From contig NZ_JBNLIA010000008.1 of NCBI RefSeq assembly GCF_050122995.1, forward strand, positions 1-64,000: DNA of 64,000 bases. The letters are read 5' to 3'. The position numbers and the translations under genes were made by a program. The stretch's first letter is position 1. Each line of letters begins with the position of its first letter. The DNA comes from Haloparvum alkalitolerans. Its GTDB lineage: Archaea; Halobacteriota; Halobacteria; Halobacteriales; Haloferacaceae. The notes beneath the pieces are model-generated. The model made no database searches, was not told the origin of the DNA, and saw only the letters and a program-made list of their open reading frames with translations. This document shows, piece after piece, positions 15,948 through 24,911 of the stretch.

Positions 15948-17210
15948 TTACGACAGCTTCTCGATGTTGTCGACGACCGCCTCGGCGAACTCGGAGGTGG
16001 CGAGCTTCTCGCCGCCCTCGATCTGGCGGTGGAGGTCGTAGGTGACCTTGCCGGAGGAGATGGTCTCCTCGACGGCGTCGCGGACCAGGTCCGCGGCGTC
16101 GGACCAGCCGAGGTAGTCGAGCATCTCGCGGCCGGAGAGGATCATCGCGGTCGGGTTGACCTTGTCCTCGCCGGCGTACTTGGGCGCGGAGCCGTGGACG
16201 GGCTCGGCGAGCGCGCGGCCGTGACCGTAGTTGACGCCGGGCGCGATGCCGAGGCCGCCGATCTGGGCGCCGGCGGCGTCGGACATGTAGTCGCCGTTGA
16301 GGTTCATCGTCGCGATGACGGAGTAGTCGCTCGTCCGCGTCAGGAGCTGCTGGAGCATGTTGTCGGCGATGCGGTCCTTGACGACCACGCTGTCGTCGGG
16401 CTGCTCGCCGTCGTACTCGTCCCACAGCTCGTCTTCGGTGATGAGCTCGTCGCCGTACTCCTCCTCGGCCAGCTCGTAGCCCCAGTCGCGGAACTGCGCC
16501 TCGGTGAACTTCATGATGTTGCCCTTGTGGACGAGCGTCACCGAGTCGCGGTCGTTCGCGAGCGCGTAGTCGTACGCCTCGCGGATGAGCCGCTTGGAGG
16601 CGTACTCGGAGATGGGCTTGACGCCGATGCCGACGGGGCCGTCGTGGATGACGTCGGCCACGTCCATCTCGTCTTCGAGGAAGTCGCGGACCTGCTCGAC
16701 GTCGTCGGTGCCGGCCTCCCACTCGATGCCGGCGTAGACGTCCTCCGTGTTCTCACGGAAGGTGATCATGTCCATCTCCTCGGGGTTCTTCACCGGGGAC
16801 GGGACGCCGTCGAGGTGGTAGGTCGGGCGGACGTTCGCGTACAGGTCGAGCGTCTGGCGGAGCGCGACGTTGAGCGAACGGAAGCCGGAGCCGACCGGCG
16901 TCGTCATCGGGCCCTTGATCGCGACGCGGAACTCGCGGATGGCGTCGACGGTGTCGTCGGGGAGGTTCTCGTCGTACTTCTCGCGGGCGCTCTCGCCGCC
17001 GTACACGCGCATCCACGCGATGGAGCGGCCGGTCGCCTCCGCGGCGGCGTCGAGCACCTTCTGGGCGGCGGGACCGACGTCGGTCCCGATACCGTCACCG
17101 TGGAGGATCGGGATGATCGGGTTCGCCGGCACGTCCAGCTCGCCCGTCTCCTCGTCGGCGAGCGTGATCGCCTCGCCCTCTTCGGGCACGTCGACCTTGT
17201 CGTAGCTCAT
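15948..17210 (-). CDS. icd: Isocitrate dehydrogenase (NADP-dependent)
   Basis: Icd converts isocitrate to 2-oxoglutarate and CO2 in the TCA cycle. The protein has 420 residues, the usual size. Visible are the isocitrate-binding GSGFRSLNVALRQ stretch, TFRENTEDVYAG, the KGNIMKFTEAQF segment and the Mg2+/cofactor region EPVHGSAPKYAG. ATG 17210 gives the family N-terminus MSYDKVDVPEEG; a CTTTAGGG box lies 28 nt upstream. Succinate dehydrogenase of the same cycle is encoded at 53657-57206. Confidence 0.97.
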   Translation of the reverse strand: MSYDKVDVPEEGEAITLADEETGELDVPANPIIPILHGDGIGTDVGPAAQKVLDAAAEATGRSIAWMRVYGGESAREKYDENLPDDTVDAIREFRVAIKGPMTTPVGSGFRSLNVALRQTLDLYANVRPTYHLDGVPSPVKNPEEMDMITFRENTEDVYAGIEWEAGTDDVEQVRDFLEDEMDVADVIHDGPVGIGVKPISEYASKRLIREAYDYALANDRDSVTLVHKGNIMKFTEAQFRDWGYELAEEEYGDELITEDELWDEYDGEQPDDSVVVKDRIADNMLQQLLTRTSDYSVIATMNLNGDYMSDAAGAQIGGLGIAPGVNYGHGRALAEPVHGSAPKYAGEDKVNPTAMILSGREMLDYLGWSDAADLVRDAVEETISSGKVTYDLHRQIEGGEKLATSEFAEAVVDNIEKLS

Positions 17211-17234
17211 GAACGTTCGTGGCTTCTTGGAGCG

Positions 17235-17242
17235 CCCTAAAG
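17235..17242 (-). promoter_or_regulatory. TATA-like box of icd
   Basis: The minus strand reads CTTTAGGG, centred about 28 nt upstream of ATG 17210. It rules out the longer reading frame that starts near 17282. Confidence 0.45.
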
Positions 17243-17304
17243 TGCCTGCCGCTTTCGCTCCCGACCGCGAAGACTGCCGCAAACGGACGCGTGCGTCGAG
17301 TTCC

Positions 17305-17967
17305 TCACTCGCCTCGCCGCGCTTCCAACAGCCGGAAGCCCGCGGTCGCGTAGCCCGCCAGCGCGATCACCATGTACGTCCCGCGGTCGAAGACGTAGCC
17401 GATCCGCTCGGTGTCCTCGTCCGCGTCCGGGCCCATGTCCGCGTAGGTCCAGTAGTGCTGCTCGCCCGTCGACCCCCGGCTATGGTCGCTCCCGACCGCG
17501 GTCCCGCCGTCGGCGGTGCGCTCGAACTCGATGAACGTCTGCTCGAACCCGCGCTGGTCGGAGACGAGCAGGTGTCCCGAGAGGTCGATGAACTCGTCGT
17601 GGACGGGCCACAGCAGGTTCGCGCCGTTGAAGAAGGCGTCCAGCAGCACCGCGGCGACGATCCAGCCGCCGAAGAGACTCACCCACGCGAGCCGCCAGCC
17701 TCCCGCCCCCCACCGGGCCAGGATCCGGGAGTCGGTCCCGCGCCGTACGTCGACCCACGCCGCGACGAGCAGCGCGGACGGCACCAGCAGGTTGTGGAGC
17801 ACGGCGCGGTGGCCGCCGTCGATCAGCCACAGCCCGATGAACGTGTCCAGGTCCGGGACGACCGCGGCGCCGACCACGACCGCCAGCGCGCGAGCGTCGA
17901 AGTCGTCCGTCAGCAGCGCCGCCGCGAGCAGCGCCGCGAACCCGGCGTGGATCAGCGTCGAAGGCAT
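17305..17967 (-). CDS. YdjM-like membrane-bound putative metal-dependent hydrolase
   Basis: A 220-residue protein with four to five hydrophobic segments. The N-terminal MPSTLIHAGFAALLAAAL, the PDLDTF motif and the HRAVLHNLL histidine motif are typical of the YdjM/LexA-regulated inner-membrane family (PF04307), whose enzymatic activity is unproven. ATG 17967 matches the family start. The gene lies downstream of the sensor kinase on the same strand, about 90 nt away. Confidence 0.8.
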   Translation of the reverse strand: MPSTLIHAGFAALLAAALLTDDFDARALAVVVGAAVVPDLDTFIGLWLIDGGHRAVLHNLLVPSALLVAAWVDVRRGTDSRILARWGAGGWRLAWVSLFGGWIVAAVLLDAFFNGANLLWPVHDEFIDLSGHLLVSDQRGFEQTFIEFERTADGGTAVGSDHSRGSTGEQHYWTYADMGPDADEDTERIGYVFDRGTYMVIALAGYATAGFRLLEARRGE

Positions 17968-18059
17968 ATTCGATGGTAGTCGTTCACAGGGATAGCGCTT
18001 CCGCGGGCCGGGCGGTCCGCGTTCCCTTTGTTCCCGAGCCGACCGAGCCGACGTGGGGT

Positions 18060-19973
18060 TCAGACGGTGATCTCGAACCGGGTCCCGTTCAGCGCGTCGG
18101 CGTCCGCGACCTCGATCCGCCAGCCGTGCGCGTCGACGATCCCCGAAACGCTCACCATGCCCATCCCCGTTCCGTCCGCCTTCGTCGTGAACCCGGCCTC
18201 GAACACCGCGTCGCGGTTCTCGGGTCGGATCCCCGGACCGTCGTCCTCGACGTAGAACCCGCCGTCGGTGCGCCCGACGCGGACGGTCACGGCCCCCTCG
18301 GAGTGTTCGACCGCGTTCGAGAAGAGGTTCTGGAGGAGCCGCCGCGTCGCGTCCGGATCGGCGGTGATGTCGAACTGGTCTACCACCCGGAGATCGGACC
18401 CGTCCGCGGCGTCGACGCGCGCCCACGCGTCCTCCGCGAGTCGCCCCAGACCCACTCGCCGAGTCTCGCTCACGACCTCCCGGCTCCGGAGCGTGTCGGC
18501 CAGGTCCTCGCGGAGGTCGTCGAGCCGTTCGATCGAGTCGCGGGCCCGCTTCACGTGTTCGACCTCCCCGGTCTCGACCGCCAGTTCGAGCCATCCGCGA
18601 ACCGTTTCGACCGGTGTTCGCAGGTCGTGTGAGACGATGCTCGCCAGTTCGTCGAACCGTTCGTTCTGTCGTTCGAGCCGACGTTCGCGCTCCTTTCGGT
18701 CCGTGATCTCCTCCTGAAAGCCGACGTAGTTCGTCACCGTGCCGTCCTCGTCACGGAGCGGCGCGATCGAGACGCGGTTCCAGAAGCGGTCGCCGTTCTT
18801 CCGGTAGTTCCGAAGTTCGACGGATACCGGCTCGTCTTCGTCGATCGCTTCCCGCATCCGGGTGACGGGTTCCTCCCGCGTCTCCGGCCCCTGCAGGAAC
18901 CGGCAGTTCCGACCCCGGATCTCCGCCTCGTCGTACCCGGTGATCTCTTCGAAGCGATCGTTGACGTAGCGGATCGGCTGTCCCTCGTCGGCGTTCCCCG
19001 TTATCACGATCCCGACCGGTGCCTCTCCTATCGCCTGATCACGGAGCTCCAGTTCCCGACGCACCTTACAGGCGTGGATCGCGTGGGCGATGTCGGCGGC
19101 GAGCTCCGCGAGGAGGGCCTGCTCCGCCTCGTCGAACAGCTGCTCGCGACCGGCGTAGACGACGAGGACCCCGAACACGGTCCCGTCGTACTCGAGCGGC
19201 ACCGCGGCGACCGACCGAAAGCCGCGCTCGAGGGCCGCCTCGCGCCACGGATCGAAGAGGGGGTCGCTCTCGACGCGCTGCGAGGCGGCGACCCGGTTCT
19301 CCTGTACGGCGACCGCGGCGGGGCCGGGCTGGTCGGGGCCCTCTCCGGCCGGAACGGACACCTCCTCGAGGTAGCCGTCGGCCGTCCCCGCCTCGGCCCG
19401 CGGCGTGACGCGGTCGCTCTCCGGGTCGACTTCGCCGACCCATGCGAACCGGTACGGCTCCGCGTCGGCGACGATCCGGCAGACTGCCGTCTCGATCTCG
19501 TCGCGCGAGGACGCCTGGACGAGCGCTCGATTGATCCGCCCGCCGAGCCGTCGCAACCGTTCGAGGTTCTCGGCGCGAAGCGAGGACCGGCGCCGCTCGA
19601 CCGCGTTCTGGACGCGGTTCGCCAGGATGGCGTACTGCTCCGTCCCGCCGCCCTTCTGGAGGTAATCCGTCGCCCCCGCCGAGATGGCCTCGCTAGCGAC
19701 CTCCTCGCTCCCCTTCCCCGTGAAGAGAATGAACGGGAGGTTCGGATACCGGTCCCGGACCGTCTCGAGGAGTTCGATGCCGTTTCGCCCGGGCATGTCG
19801 TAGTCGCTCACGACGCAGTCCGGTCGCTTCTCGGACAACTGTTCGAGGGCTTCTTCCGCGTTTCTGGCGGAGGCGACGGTTATCCGGTCGCTCTCCCGTT
19901 CGAGATAGCTGGCGACCAGATCGCCGAAGTTCGGATCGTCCTCGACGTGGAGCACTCGGATTGGGTCTGGCAT
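18060..19973 (-). CDS. Hybrid sensor: receiver-GAF-PAS/LOV-histidine kinase
   Basis: A 637-residue cytosolic signalling protein without membrane spans. Domain order: response-regulator receiver (1-125, phospho-acceptor Asp in VVSDYDMPG), GAF (about 150-310), PAS of the LOV type (about 318-430) with the flavin-adduct motif GRNCRFLQ near residue 352, HisKA with phospho-His in IVSHDLRTP (near 450), and HATPase_c (N-box NLFSNAVEHS; G-box DDGPGI). The LOV cysteine suggests blue-light sensing through FMN. No output response regulator is adjacent. Confidence 0.93.
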   Translation of the reverse strand: MPDPIRVLHVEDDPNFGDLVASYLERESDRITVASARNAEEALEQLSEKRPDCVVSDYDMPGRNGIELLETVRDRYPNLPFILFTGKGSEEVASEAISAGATDYLQKGGGTEQYAILANRVQNAVERRRSSLRAENLERLRRLGGRINRALVQASSRDEIETAVCRIVADAEPYRFAWVGEVDPESDRVTPRAEAGTADGYLEEVSVPAGEGPDQPGPAAVAVQENRVAASQRVESDPLFDPWREAALERGFRSVAAVPLEYDGTVFGVLVVYAGREQLFDEAEQALLAELAADIAHAIHACKVRRELELRDQAIGEAPVGIVITGNADEGQPIRYVNDRFEEITGYDEAEIRGRNCRFLQGPETREEPVTRMREAIDEDEPVSVELRNYRKNGDRFWNRVSIAPLRDEDGTVTNYVGFQEEITDRKERERRLERQNERFDELASIVSHDLRTPVETVRGWLELAVETGEVEHVKRARDSIERLDDLREDLADTLRSREVVSETRRVGLGRLAEDAWARVDAADGSDLRVVDQFDITADPDATRRLLQNLFSNAVEHSEGAVTVRVGRTDGGFYVEDDGPGIRPENRDAVFEAGFTTKADGTGMGMVSVSGIVDAHGWRIEVADADALNGTRFEITV

Positions 19974-20096
19974 GCTGTCGGCAGTCCGCTGTTCTTTCGA
20001 CTGTCGTCGTCTCCCTCACATAAATTACGGTATGGTTCGCTCACCGGAGGCGGGAGCGATCGCTCGATGGCGACGGTACCCCCCGACCGCATCCTC

Positions 20097-20132
20097 GACC
20101 GCTTCCCCGACCGCTTCCCCGACCGCTTCCCC
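20097..20132 (+). repeat. 12-bp tandem repeat, three perfect units
   Basis: GACCGCTTCCCC occurs three times without interruption, immediately upstream of the TATA-like box of the isoaspartyl peptidase gene. The repeat lies in the divergent spacer and is not coding. Confidence 0.8.
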
Positions 20133-20136
20133 GAGG

Positions 20137-20142
20137 CTTAAC
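20137..20142 (+). promoter_or_regulatory. TATA-like box of the isoaspartyl peptidase gene
   Basis: CTTAAC is about 27 nt before ATG 20167. This selects the short reading frame over the one that begins near 19972. Confidence 0.45.
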
Positions 20143-20166
20143 CCCGTCCCCCGAATCCTCCCGCGT

Positions 20167-21108
20167 ATGCGAGTCATCGTTCACGGCGGCGCGGGCGGCA
20201 GTCCGGACGAGCCGGAGCCCAGGCAGGCAGTTCTCGACGAGGCGGCGGCGACCGGGACCGAGGCCGCGAGCCCGCTCGACGCGGTGGAGGCGGCGGTCCG
20301 GGTGTTGGAGACGAACCCGCGGTTCAACGCGGGCGTCGGCGGCGCGGTCCAGTCGGACGGCGTCGTGCGAACGGACGCCGGCCTGATGACCTCGGACCGC
20401 GCGGTCGGCGCGGTCTGCTCGATGCCGGGCGTCGAGCACGCCGTCTCCGCGGCGCGCGTCGTCCTCGAGGAGACGCCGCACGTGTTCGTCTCCGGGGAGC
20501 ACGCGGTCGACCTCGCGGCGGAGTTCGGCGTCGAGACCGGCGTGGACCTGCTGACCGCCGAGAAGCGCGAGCGGTTCGCCGAGGAGAACCCGCCGGGGGG
20601 CGGCCCGCGCGAGCACCTCGACTGGCTGCACGAGCGGTTCGGGTCCGAGAGCGATCAGGCCGGCGGAAGCGGCGGGGACGGAGCGGGCGCCGCCGACCGC
20701 GCCAGCGGGGGGCGCGACGAGCGCGAGGCGCCCGACCACGACACCGTCGGCGCGGTCGCGTTCAACGGCGAGACGTTCGCGGCCGCCACCTCGACGGGCG
20801 GGCGCTCGTTCGCGCTCGCGGGCCGGGTGGGGGACGTGCCGCAGGTCGGCTCCGGGTTCTTCTGTTCGCCCGCGGGCGGCGCCAGCGCGACCGGCGCGGG
20901 TGAGGACATCGCGCGCGTCACGCTCTCGCGGCGCGCGGTGCGGTATCTGGAGGACGGGCTGAGCGCCCAGCGGGCCGCCGACCGCGCGCTTGCCGAGTTC
21001 GGCGAGATGACCGGTTCCGGCGCCGGGATCATCGTCGCGGACGACGCGGGCGCCGGGAGCGCGTTCAACACCGACGGAATGCAGACGAGCGTCGCGGCCG
21101 ACTTCTGA
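20167..21108 (+). CDS. Isoaspartyl peptidase / plant-type L-asparaginase
   Basis: A 313-residue N-terminal-nucleophile hydrolase that removes L-isoaspartyl residues or hydrolyses asparagine. The start MRVIVHGGAGG, the substrate loop NPRFNAGVGGAVQ and the autocleavage Thr in HDTVGAVAF (near 190) are visible, followed by STGGRSFALAGRVGD. Maturation splits it into alpha and beta chains at that Thr. Just before the nucleophile is a Gly/Asp-rich linker of about 35 residues that is longer than in bacterial relatives. Confidence 0.93.
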   Translation: MRVIVHGGAGGSPDEPEPRQAVLDEAAATGTEAASPLDAVEAAVRVLETNPRFNAGVGGAVQSDGVVRTDAGLMTSDRAVGAVCSMPGVEHAVSAARVVLEETPHVFVSGEHAVDLAAEFGVETGVDLLTAEKRERFAEENPPGGGPREHLDWLHERFGSESDQAGGSGGDGAGAADRASGGRDEREAPDHDTVGAVAFNGETFAAATSTGGRSFALAGRVGDVPQVGSGFFCSPAGGASATGAGEDIARVTLSRRAVRYLEDGLSAQRAADRALAEFGEMTGSGAGIIVADDAGAGSAFNTDGMQTSVAADF

Positions 21109-21154
21109 ACGCGAGCGTCGGTCCCGCGCCGCGGTCCGGAGCGCGTGAAGTCGG

Positions 21155-21472
21155 TCACGGCTCCGTGGCCGCGTCGTCCGGGTCGTTGGCGTCGCCCGCG
21201 TCCGAGGACGGCGGCGCGTTCGACGACCGCGAGAACGCCTCGTGCTCGCGGGCGTCGGCGAGCCGCTGGTGGCCGTCGGCGACCGCTTCGACCGCCGCGA
21301 GCAGCCGGTAGGCGATGTAGCCGAGTGCGACCAGCGCGACGAACAGTACGCCGGCGAGGATGCGGGCCGTGACGAGGACGCTGTACACCAACACGATGAC
21401 CGTGAGGGCCGCGAGCGCAGTCCCGAGCGGCGTGCGGAGGGCTTTCGAGAGGGTGAGCGGAGCATACCCCAT
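21155..21472 (-). CDS. Small membrane protein of unknown function
   Basis: 105 residues: a short N-terminal segment (MGYAPLTLSKALRTPLG), two hydrophobic helices (about 18-60), an amphipathic stretch and a disordered acidic tail. I do not recognise the family. It lies between two other small transcription units and is convergent with the isoaspartyl peptidase gene. Confidence 0.65.
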   Translation of the reverse strand: MGYAPLTLSKALRTPLGTALAALTVIVLVYSVLVTARILAGVLFVALVALGYIAYRLLAAVEAVADGHQRLADAREHEAFSRSSNAPPSSDAGDANDPDDAATEP

Positions 21473-21532
21473 GTCGCCAGGGATCCGCTGGTACCGACTT
21501 AAGCGATGCGGCGGTGCCGAGCGGGGGAGCGG

Positions 21533-21922
21533 TCAGTCTGCTGGGTCGGCGTCTCGCTCGGCGCGAACGCCCACAGCGAGTCCCGCGACGGCACCGACAG
21601 CCACCGCGACTATCGCCACGGTCGCGGTTGACAGGAAGGGCCGCGCCGCGGAGACGGCGTACCGGACCGCGAACAGCGCGAACGCGGCGTAGCTCACCGC
21701 GGCGACGCCGGCCAGCACGCCCCGAACCGGGGGTGACGCTACGCGGGAGAGCCGGCGGTGGACGAGTCCGGCCGCTACGGCCCCCGCGACGACGCCCGCA
21801 GGGAGTCCGAGAAACAGTGAGAACTCGACGGCCGACGCCGCGAGTTCCGTCACGACGACGGTGGCGACGAGGAACGCGGTCAGGCCGACGCCGAGAACGG
21901 TGGCGGTACGCGAGAGGGACAT
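21533..21922 (-). CDS. Hypothetical membrane protein, four TM segments
   Basis: 129 residues with four hydrophobic segments (about 8-30, 36-55, 66-87, 98-118) and short loops; the N-terminal helix could be an uncleaved signal anchor. No motif identifies a function. The same strand carries the 105-residue membrane protein 60 nt downstream, so the two may be co-transcribed. Confidence 0.6.
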   Translation of the reverse strand: MSLSRTATVLGVGLTAFLVATVVVTELAASAVEFSLFLGLPAGVVAGAVAAGLVHRRLSRVASPPVRGVLAGVAAVSYAAFALFAVRYAVSAARPFLSTATVAIVAVAVGAVAGLAVGVRAERDADPAD

Positions 21923-22023
21923 GCGCGTCGCCTCTCCGCCGAGCAGATTAGGGTTTTCGGCGATAGCGGCGGTTTCAGAGCGTACCGCTCTTCGCCGAGA
22001 TGTCGTCGAGCGACCTCATTAGT

Positions 22024-22131
22024 GGGGTTTTCTGTCAACTCCCGCGGTGCTGTGCACACGTTTCTGTAGCTGCGGTCGCGGTGCGGATACGGTCGCGGTG
22101 CGGATACGGTCGCGGTGCGGATGCGGTCGCG
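22024..22131 (-). repeat. Dispersed intergenic element, copy B, with 17-bp tandem repeats
   Basis: On the minus strand this reads three 17-bp units (plus strand 22081-22097, 22098-22114, 22115-22131; core GTGCGGATACGGTCGCG), then ACCGCAGCTACAGAAAC, then GAGTTGACAGAAAACC. The last two words match copies A, C and D. It lies in the 391-bp spacer between the membrane-protein gene and the AOR gene. Nothing else is seen in that spacer; reading frames through the repeats are low-complexity Arg/Thr/Pro strings and look spurious. Confidence 0.65.
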
Positions 22132-22313
22132 GTGTTGTGGTGGTAGCGGTGCTGTCGCGGTCGCGGTTTCTGTCGAGGTTGTGGAACCGCGGCGGCGCGA
22201 GGGCGCGAAGCGCCCGCAGCGCCGACCGCGGCCACTTTTTGATCGACATTTTTCAAGGACGGGTGAGCGCGGCGCCTGCGCCGCGCGAACCCGACGCCGA
22301 AAAAGGTCGGAGC

Positions 22314-24260
22314 TTAGTCGTCCGCGGGCGCGCCGGTGCCGCCCGTGGAGACGCCGGTGCCGGGGCCGACGCCGATGTCGAGGTCGGCCAGTTTCTCGTC
22401 GGGGACGACGCCGTCGACCCAGCCGCGGTGGTCGTAGTACTCCGCCTTCATCTCGTCGAGCTCGCAGAGTTCGCCCTCGCTGGCGCCCTGTCCCGGGATC
22501 GCGTCCGGGTGCCCGTCGAGGAAGCGGTTGGGGAGCGTGTCGTCGTCGCCGTCGAAGCCGGCGAGGTTGTTGTAGTAGCGCTCGAGGTTGTAGACGCGCT
22601 CGCCCGCCTCGAACAGCTCGTCCTCAGTCACGTCGCGGCCGGTCATGCCGTTGTACTGGAGGACGTACTCCTCGATCCCCTCGGCGAAGGCGTTGAACTT
22701 GCAGATGTCGAAGGAGTCCGACACCGCGTGCAGGTCCTGGAAGGTGGCGGTGAGCTCGCCCTTCCCCTCCCACTCGTAGGGGTCGACCTTCTCGGGGACG
22801 CCGAGGATCTCGGCCGCGGGCGTGTACGCTCGCAGGTGGCACGCGCCGCGGTTCGAGGTGGCGTACGCGATGCCCATGCCCTTCATGCAGCGCGGGTCGT
22901 AGGCCGGGATCGTCTGGCCCTTGACGGAGAGCTTGTTGTCGTGTGCGCCCACCTCGTCGGCGACGCGCTCGGCGCCCTCCGCCAGCAGCTCCGCGAGGTC
23001 GCCGTCGCGGTGCGCGATGTCCTCGATGAGGTCGACCATCTCCGTCGAGTCGCCCCAGTCGAGGGTGCCGTAGTCGTCGAGTTTGCCTTCCTCGGACATC
23101 TCCATGGCCATCGCCATCATGTTGCCGACCTCGATGGTGTCGACGCCGACGTCGTTACACCGGTCGATCATGAGGGCGATGTCGTCCCGTTCGGAGTGGC
23201 CGGAGTTCGGGCCGAGCGCGAACGCGGACTCGTACTCGTACGACTCCATCCGGACGTTCATGTCCGTCCCCTTGTGGTTCACCTGCACCTCGACCTCCTT
23301 CTTGCAGGCGACCGGGCAGGAGTGGCAGGTCGGCTCGTCGACGAGGATGTTCTCGCGGACGTTCTCGCCGGAGACCTCCTCGGCGTCGACGGAACCGCCC
23401 TCGGCGTCGGCGAAGGCGCGCGTCGACGTGTACGTTGCGTTCTTCGTCGGGAGCCCGTCCATCTCCTCGGTGATGTTCATCAGGACGTTGGTCCCGTACT
23501 GCGAGAGGCCGCCCTCGTTCGGGGCGGTGACGTCGGACTCGCGGATGACCTGCATCGCCTGCTGGTACCCCTCCTGGAACGTGTCGGGGTCGGCCGGCTT
23601 CGGCATCCTGGTCCCGCCCTTGACGACGACCGCCTTCACGTTCTTGTCGCCCATCACGCAGCCCGTGCCGCCGCGGCCCGAGGCGCGGTCGTCCTCGTTG
23701 ACGACGCAGGCGTAGCGGACGCCGTTCTCCCCGCCCGGACCGATGGCCATGACGGAGACGTTCTTGCCGACCTCGCCGTCGACCTCGTCGTCCAGCGCGT
23801 CGACGGTGTCGTGGACGCCGTAGCCCCAGATGTGGGAGGCGTCGCGGAGTTCGACCTCGCCGTCCTCGACGACCGCGTAGACGGGATCCTCGCTTTTCCC
23901 GTCCAGCAGGATGCCGTCGAGGCCGGCCCACTTCAGCCGGGCGCCGGACCAGCCGCCGTGGTGCGAGTCGGTGACGGTGCCCGTCAGCGGGGACTTCGTC
24001 ACCAGGGCGATCCGGCCGCTCATCACGGTCTGGGTCCCGGTGAGCGGCCCGGTCATCAGCGCCAGCCGGTTCTCGGGCGAGTCGGGGTCGACGTCGGCCC
24101 CCTTCTCGAAGAGGTACCTGACCCCCAGTCCGCGGGCGCCGATGTACTTCTCGGCGTACTCGTCGCTGATCCCCCGGTAGGTCACCTCCCCGTCGGTGAG
24201 GTCGATCTGTGCCACGCGGTCGCGGAATCCGCCGTAGTCGGTCATGTAATGGTCGTTCAT
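22314..24260 (-). CDS. aor: Aldehyde ferredoxin oxidoreductase family enzyme
   Basis: A 648-residue AOR-family protein, expected to bind a tungsten (or molybdenum) bis-pyranopterin and one [4Fe-4S] cluster and to oxidise aldehydes with ferredoxin as acceptor. The cluster motif C-x2-C-x3-C is at CHSCPVACKK with a fourth Cys in DICKFNA. GARGLGVRYLF near the N-terminus and GRGGTGCVMGDKN are typical. The C-terminus ends in a Gly/Asp-rich tail. No ferredoxin or AOR paralogue is adjacent. The substrate is not determined. Confidence 0.93.
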   Translation of the reverse strand: MNDHYMTDYGGFRDRVAQIDLTDGEVTYRGISDEYAEKYIGARGLGVRYLFEKGADVDPDSPENRLALMTGPLTGTQTVMSGRIALVTKSPLTGTVTDSHHGGWSGARLKWAGLDGILLDGKSEDPVYAVVEDGEVELRDASHIWGYGVHDTVDALDDEVDGEVGKNVSVMAIGPGGENGVRYACVVNEDDRASGRGGTGCVMGDKNVKAVVVKGGTRMPKPADPDTFQEGYQQAMQVIRESDVTAPNEGGLSQYGTNVLMNITEEMDGLPTKNATYTSTRAFADAEGGSVDAEEVSGENVRENILVDEPTCHSCPVACKKEVEVQVNHKGTDMNVRMESYEYESAFALGPNSGHSERDDIALMIDRCNDVGVDTIEVGNMMAMAMEMSEEGKLDDYGTLDWGDSTEMVDLIEDIAHRDGDLAELLAEGAERVADEVGAHDNKLSVKGQTIPAYDPRCMKGMGIAYATSNRGACHLRAYTPAAEILGVPEKVDPYEWEGKGELTATFQDLHAVSDSFDICKFNAFAEGIEEYVLQYNGMTGRDVTEDELFEAGERVYNLERYYNNLAGFDGDDDTLPNRFLDGHPDAIPGQGASEGELCELDEMKAEYYDHRGWVDGVVPDEKLADLDIGVGPGTGVSTGGTGAPADD

Positions 24261-24365
24261 TATGTTAGTGCCGTACCCAGTTAGGCGTTCTCGCGAGGGC
24301 GTAATTGGTTCCAGTTACTTCGGGACCGGCGCCGTTTTGCCGTCCGTCGTCGAAGGGAACGGACG

Positions 24366-24839
24366 GTGCAGGTACCGACAGACGGGGCGGGAACGAGCGA
24401 CACCCCCGAGGCGCCGCGTGCGGGCGTGCGCCCGGCGGTCGCCGTCGCCGCGGCGGTGCTTTTGGCGTCGGTGGTGCCGGTGCCCGGCGAAGCGCCGGCC
24501 GACCCCGGGATCGTCGGCCTCACGGACCCGTTCCACCTGCTCGGCTACGCGGCGCTCGCGGCCGCGCTGGTTCGTCCGGTCCGCGTCGCTCTCCGTGAAC
24601 GGATCGGGTTTCCATCGGCGGACGCGCTCCCGAGATCGGTGGTAGCCGCGCTGCTGGCGGCGCTGGCGGCGACGGCGTTCGGTCTCGGCGTCGAGGTGGT
24701 GCAGGCGCCGCTCCCGTGGCGGTCGTTCGCGGTGGCGGACGCGCTCGTGAACGCGTCGGGGGCGCTGATCGGTGCCGGGCTCGCGGCCGCGTGGTTGTCC
24801 CGGAGCGGAGCCCGGAGCGGTGACGAGAACGGAGCGTGA
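24366..24839 (+). CDS. VanZ-like membrane protein
   Basis: A 157-residue protein that starts at GTG 24366. It shows the VanZ-type pattern: hydrophobic helix, then DPFHLLGYAALAAAL with its conserved His, a charged loop, and the GLGVEVVQ...FAVADALVNASGALIGAGLA helix pair. VanZ-like proteins are widespread membrane proteins without an agreed biochemical role. It is divergent from the AOR gene and 72 nt upstream of the RaSEA gene, which has its own TATA-like box. Confidence 0.75.
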   Translation: MQVPTDGAGTSDTPEAPRAGVRPAVAVAAAVLLASVVPVPGEAPADPGIVGLTDPFHLLGYAALAAALVRPVRVALRERIGFPSADALPRSVVAALLAALAATAFGLGVEVVQAPLPWRSFAVADALVNASGALIGAGLAAAWLSRSGARSGDENGA

Positions 24840-24911
24840 GTTCCGCCGCCGGGCGGCCCGGCTGGACCGCGGACGAAGCGGCTTTACGCCGCGACCGCCT
24901 CGGTTCCGGTA

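Noticed and set aside
22019..22256. Two short Arg/His-rich ORFs on the minus strand
   Set aside because: They are translations of the 17-bp tandem repeats of copy B and lack any start signal or conservation.
22047..24284. 745-codon open frame antisense to AOR
   Set aside because: Composition is Val/Leu/Asp/Arg repeats with no motif; the opposite strand carries a full AOR with cofactor motifs.
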